A stretch of DNA of 33,921 bases, from positions 1 through 33,921 of the forward strand of contig JACQAZ010000027.1 in assembly GCA_016194705.1 (NCBI GenBank), given 5' to 3'. A program made the position numbers and the translations under genes. Under the pieces are notes generated by a model that made no database searches, was not told where the DNA came from, and worked only from the letters and a program-made list of their open reading frames with translations. Numbering within the stretch: the stretch's first letter is position 1; each line of letters opens with the position of its first letter. Shown piece after piece: positions 25,601 to 31,600 of this stretch. Origin of the DNA: Elusimicrobiota bacterium. Its GTDB lineage: Bacteria; Elusimicrobiota; Elusimicrobia; UBA1565; UBA9628.

Positions 25601-28600
25601 GACGGCGAGCGCCGTGCTGGGGACGAACTTGACCACCGTGCCCGGGCCCACCGTCAGGGCCGCGGCCGAGGACACGACGACATCGGTCTCCTCGACGACG
25701 AAGGGGAAGAAGCCGGTCCAGGCGCCCGAGTAGTCCATGCGGCCGCCCTTCACGTAGATCGCGTGAACGGTGTTGCCGTTGCTGGGGCTGTCGACCTCGA
25801 GCACGTTGCCCCCGAGGTCGACCGGGAACACATTGGGATTGATGCGGATGGGAGCGCCTGCGTTGCTGCCGTTGTTGCCGTAATTGCTGAAGCGGTCGTC
25901 TTTAAGGTTGAGGCTGCCTCGCGGCAAGGCCGAGGCGTTGAGGCCGTCAAGAAGGTGGCTCGAAACGTGGACGCCGAACAAGCTCAGCGAGCTCGCGCCG
26001 GCCTCGAGCCGTATGCCGTCGAGGTCGCCGAGGCTGATCTCGCCGCCCGTAATGACCGGCGAGACCCCGACCACGCGCACCGAGGCGATCGTTCCGCCGA
26101 CCAGCGTGCCGTCGGGCCGGTACTGGGCGCCGAAGCCCCCCGCGTAGCGGATGTTCGCGTTGTTGAGCGAACTCGGCGTCGAGGGATTGAGGAACTGCAT
26201 GCCGACCCAATTGCCGGGCTGGGGAGGCTGGGCGGGGTTGGGGCTGGCCGCGGGTGCGGCGGCCAGGTCGTAGGCCGAGGTGAAGGTGACCGGCGCGCTC
26301 GGGGTCCCCGAGGCGCTCAGCACGCCGTAGACGGCAAGTGCCACGGGGTCGAACTTGACCACCGTGCCCGAGGTGATCGTCAAGGCCGCGGCCGAGGACA
26401 CGACGACACTGGCCTCCTTGACATAGAACGGGAAGAAGCTCGTCCAAGAGCCCGAGAAGTCCATCTGGCCGCCCCTGACGTAGATCGCGTTGACGACGTT
26501 GCCGTTGGTGGGCAGGACGGGCTCGAGCACGTTGCCGCCCAGGTCGACGGGGAACACGTTGGGGTTGATCCGGATGGCAGCGCCCGCGTTGTTGCCGTTG
26601 TTGCCGAAGTTGCTGAACCGGTCGCCCTTGAGGAACAACGAGCCCTGCGGCAAGGCGACCGCGTTGAGCCCATCGAGCACGTGGCTTGACACGGTGACCC
26701 CGGTCAGGCTCAAGGAGCTCGCCCCCGCCTCCAGGCGTATGCCGTCGATGTTGCCCCGGCTGACCTCGCCGCCGTTGAAGACGGGCGAGACCCCGACCAC
26801 GCGTACCGAGGCGATGCTGGGGTTGCCGGGGATGGTGGTCCCGTCGGGCCGGTACTGGGCGCCGAGGCCCCCCGCGTAGCGGATGTTCGCGTTGTTGAGC
26901 GAGCTGGGCGTCGAGGGATTGAGGAACTGCAGGCCGACCCAATTGCCGGGCTGGGGAGGCTGTGCTGGGTTGGGGCTGGCCGCGGGTGCCGCGGCCAGGT
27001 CGTAGGGCGAGGTGAAGGTGACCGGCGCGCTGGGGGTTCCCGAGGCGTTGAGCACGCCGTAGACGGCCAGTGCCACGGGGTCGAACTTGACCACCGTGCC
27101 GGAGGTGATCGTCAAGGCCGCGGCCGAGGACACGACCAGGTCGGCCTCCTTGACGTAGAACGGGAAGAAGCTCGTCCAGGCGCCCGAGTAGTCCATGCGG
27201 CCGCCCCTCACATAGATCGCGTTGACGACGTTGCCGTTGGTGGGCAGGACGGGCTCGAGCACGTTGCCCCCGAGGTCGACGGGGAACACGTTCGGGTTGA
27301 TCCGGATGGCAGCGCCCGCATTGTTGCCGTTGTTGCCGAAGTTGCTGAACCGGTCGCCCTTGAGGAAGAGGCTGCCCTGCGGCAAGGCGACCGCGTTGAG
27401 CCCGTCGAGGAAGTGGCTCGAAACGTACACATTGAACAGGCTCAAAGAGCTCGCCCCGGCCTCCAACCGTATGCCGTCGCCGCCGGGGAAGGTGAAGTTG
27501 GCGCCGCCCCGGCTTACCTCCCCGTTGGACAGCACCGGGGAAGCTCCGACGACGCGCACCGAGGCGATCGTGCCGAAGAAAGCCGTGCCGTCGGGCCGGT
27601 ATTGGGAGCCGGGGCCCCCGGCGTAGCGGACGATGAAATGATCGAGGGTGCTTGCGCTCGCGGGATTGAGGAACTGCAGGCCGACCCACTGGCCTGAGGC
27701 CGGGGCGTTGGCCACGTTGAACTCGGTCAGGCTGCCCGTCTGGTCTTCGCGGCTGGTGAAGGTGACGGGGGCCAAGGGTGTGCCCTGCACTACGAGTTGG
27801 TCGCGCACGCCGATGGCGTTGACCGTCTTGACGACCGTGCCCGAGGTGATGGTCAGCGTCACGTTGGTCGTGCCCGTGCCGATCACGAAGTCGCCGTCGA
27901 TGATCCAAGGGAATAAATTCGTCCAGACGCCCGAGAAGTGCATCGTCCCGGCCTTGACCGAGATGCCGTTGACCGTGTTGCCCCCGTCGAGCGCGTTGCC
28001 CCCCAGGTCCACCGGGAACACGTCCGGGTTGATGCGCACCGCGGCGCCCGCGCCCGCGATGCCGTTGTTGCCGCCGAAGCGGTCGTTCTTGAGGTATAGG
28101 TAGCCTTGCACCAGGGCCTCGGCGTTGAGGCCGTGGCCGAGATTGTTGGCCACGTTCACGCCGCTCAGGCTCAAGGAGCCCGAGCCCGGCCCCAGCGTGA
28201 TGCCGTCCCCGGCGCTGAAGCTGACCTCGCCGCCCGTGAAGACGGGCGAGATGCCGCCGACTAAGACGGCCGCCGTGGACGCCGCGCCGGCGTAGCGGAT
28301 GATCGTGTTGTTGAGAGTGCTCGGCGTCGAGGCATTCTTGAGCCGCAGGCCGATCCAATTGCCGCGGTCGGGGGGGGCGAAGATATTCGGGGTGACGCCG
28401 GGAGCCACGCTCTCGTCCAAGATCGACGTGAAGTAGACCGGCGCGCTGGGGGTCCCCGAGGCGACCAACACGCCCTCGACGGTGAGGGAGAGCAGTTCGT
28501 TGACCAGGTTGAACTTCACCACGACGCCTGGGTCGATGGTCAAGGTGGCGCCTGCGCCGACGGTCAGGTTCCCCCCCTTGACGATGAAGGGGCTGCCCGC

Positions 28601-31600
28601 GATGCGCCAGTGCGTATCGGTCGTGATCGTGCCGTTGACGGTGGTGGAGCTCATGACGATGGAGGACGTGCTGGTGATCAGCAGCGAGTGCGCGGGCTCG
28701 AAGTTCTGCACGTTGTCGATCGAGTAGTAGGACAAAACATGGGTTCCGGTGGAGAGCGTGAAGGGCTGGGTGTAGACCGTCGCCGCGCCCCCGTCGACTT
28801 GGTAGAGGGTCTCGAAAAGGCCGGAGGCGGAGCCCGAGCCCGCGTCGGAGGCCGCAAACGAGAGAAAGGTCGACGGCGTGACGATGGGATTGCCCTGCTC
28901 ATCGAAGCTGGAGGAGCCGGAGAATCTGAGCGCCGTCGCGGGCGGGGTCTGGTCAAGGACCACGGCCGTCGAGCGCAGTACCTCGACGTTGCCGGCCCTG
29001 TCCACGCTTTGGTAGCTGATCGCGTAGGGGCCCTCCGGGCCTGAAAGCCCGAAGGCCAGCGGACTCGAGACGAAGGGCCCGCCGTTGATCGAATAGCTCG
29101 TGATCGCCACGCCCGAGACCGGGCCGCCGGTCACGGGATCGGCGGCGGACAGCGTGAAGCGCGTCGCGGTCGAGACGAAGCCGAAGTACGAGGGAGCCGA
29201 AACGGCGAGCGTGCTCACCGGAGGCGTCGTGTCGGCGAGGACCAGGAAGCTCGTTTGATGGGAGGCCTCGGCGTTCTGGACCCGGTCGACCGAGAAGTAG
29301 GCGAGGTTGTGCGTGCCGGTCGACAGCGTGAAGGATGAGACGTAAAGGACTTGAGGGCCGCCGTCCACAGCGTAGAAGGTCCGCGCGACGCCCGAGGCGA
29401 CGCCGTTGACCAGGGGGTCTTGGGCCGCGAGCGACACGGTCGCCGTCGCGGCGAGAATACCGCCGGCAGGAATGGCGGTCGTGACGGGAGGCGTCGCGTC
29501 CACGCCCACGGCGTTCTCGCGAGGAGGCTCGGCCAGGCCGGCTGAGTCCACGCTGTAGTAGAGCACCGTATGGGAGCCCTCGGAAGGTATGGTAAAGCTC
29601 GCGGAGAAGAGCGTGAACGATCCACCGTCGATGGAGTAGAAGGTGCGCGCGGGCTCTGATGTGGTAAAGCCCAAGGGGGTGGCGCTGGCGATGAACACGA
29701 AGCCCTCACCGGCACGCGCGGTGCCGATGACGAGCTGGGTGAAGGGCGGGGCGATGAAGGTGAAGACGGCGGTCGCGGAGGCCGCATCGCCCACCGTGTC
29801 GGCCACGAAAGCCGTGACGGTGTGCGTGCCCTGGGATAAGGCGGAGCGCGGCGTGAAAGCGGCAAGCGAGGTCGTCACGACGGAGAGGGTCGTGACGTCC
29901 ACGCCGTCGAGCGTCAGGCGAACGGAGGCGGGGTTGATCGGCAGGCCCCCGCTCGCGTAGACGGCGATGATGTTCGGAGTCGGCGTAGTGATGGTGCTGC
30001 GGTCGACGGGCTGAAGTGTGAGGCTCGGAGGGGTGGTGTGGACCGCGGCCACGACGAAGTTGAGGCTTTCGACGTTGCCGATATTGTCACGGCTCTGGAA
30101 ACTCAGCGTGTGGTTGCCTGGGACTAGGCTGAAGGTCGAGGCGTAGACCAGCGCCGGGCCGCCGTCGATCGACAGGAAGGTGGTGGCGACCCCGGAACCG
30201 AGGTCGGAAGCGGCCAACGACAGGGTGTCCGTCGAAACAAGCGATACACTGGTGGAAGAAACGGCCGCTCCGTTGACCAGCAGCAGAGTGACCGGCGCAA
30301 TGACGTCCAATACCACCAAGGGGCTGCGCGTCTCTTCCCGGTTGCCCAACGCGTCCACGCTGTAAAAATGGATGGGGAACGGCCCCTGTACGGACAAAGT
30401 GAACGTCCCGCTGTAGAGGGCAAACGGACTTGAGCCCGTCGAGATGAACGTGCCCACAACGCCGGAACCGATGCCGTCCCCGACGATCCCCGCGTCGTCC
30501 ACGGCATTGAGCGCCAGGGACGTCGTCGTCGTGACGTAGATGGGCGCAACGCCGAATTGCGGGAAGCCGAACAACATCACCGTGCGCGGCGCCAGATTGT
30601 CCACGATGATGGATGTGGAGCGCTCGACTTCCACGTTGCCGGCACGGTCGAAGGATTGGTAGATCACGCTATGGGCCCCCGGGGCCATCTTGAACGGCAC
30701 CGTGTAGAGGGCCGGGATACCGTCGATCTGGTAGCCCGTCAGGAACACGCCGGAGACAACACCGCTCGAAACCGGGTCGGCGGCGAACAGTACGACGGCG
30801 TCGCCGCTGGAGATAAAAGTCCGGCTCGAAGCGTCGATGAAGGGAGGCGTCACGAAAGACAAGGTGGTGACCGGCGGGATCGTGTCGATCAGTATCGAGA
30901 ATTGACGCGGGGCTTCCTGGTTGGCGACCCTATCCACGCTGTAGGCTTCCACCACATGCCTGCCGGCGGCCAGAGAGAATGAGCGGGTGGATATCTGGAA
31001 GGGTGTCGAGGTGCCGGGGTCGATGCGGAAGTAGGTCGTCGCGCCGTCGGAGGCGGAGCGGATCGGCGAGGAGTCCTGCGCGATCAAATGGAAGACCGTG
31101 CGGCCATTGGCAACCCGGGGACCTGTGTCCACCGCCACGGCCTCCGCGTCGAGGAGCTGCGTCAGCGGGGGTCCGGCGTCCAAGGTCAGGCTGCGCGACA
31201 GCGCGGGCTCCGCGTAGCCGGCGACGTCGACGCTGTAGAAGGCGAGCGTATGGGTCCCTCCCGCCACAAGGGTGAACGTACCGGCAAACAGCGTGAACGC
31301 GCCGGCGTCGAGGGCGAAAAAGGTCTGCGCGGGCTTGTTGACCGTAAAGCCCAACGGCGTGCTGGTGGCGATGAAGAGCCTTGTCCCGGAACTGGACTGG
31401 GGAGCGCCGACGGTCAAGGTCGTGACCGGCGGGAAATCGTCAATGATGAATGTGGATGAGACGAAGGCCACGTTGACGACCTTGTCGGCAACCGCGGCCG
31501 TCACGGTGTGGGAACCCAGGGACATGCGCGGCGACGGGATGAAGACGGCCGAGGACCCAGTCACAACGGCCTGCGCCGTCACATCCAAGCCGTCGAGCGT

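Noticed and set aside
25076..28358. Long overlapping frames within the giant gene (537 aa plus strand, 803 aa in another minus-strand frame)
   Set aside because: Repetitive, Arg/Gly-rich translations in GC-rich repeat DNA, on the opposite strand or another frame of a clear coding sequence; they are shadows.
24990..28660. CRISPR-like array because of regular repeats
   Set aside because: The repeat period is about 0.73 kb and in frame with one protein; no short repeats and spacers are present.
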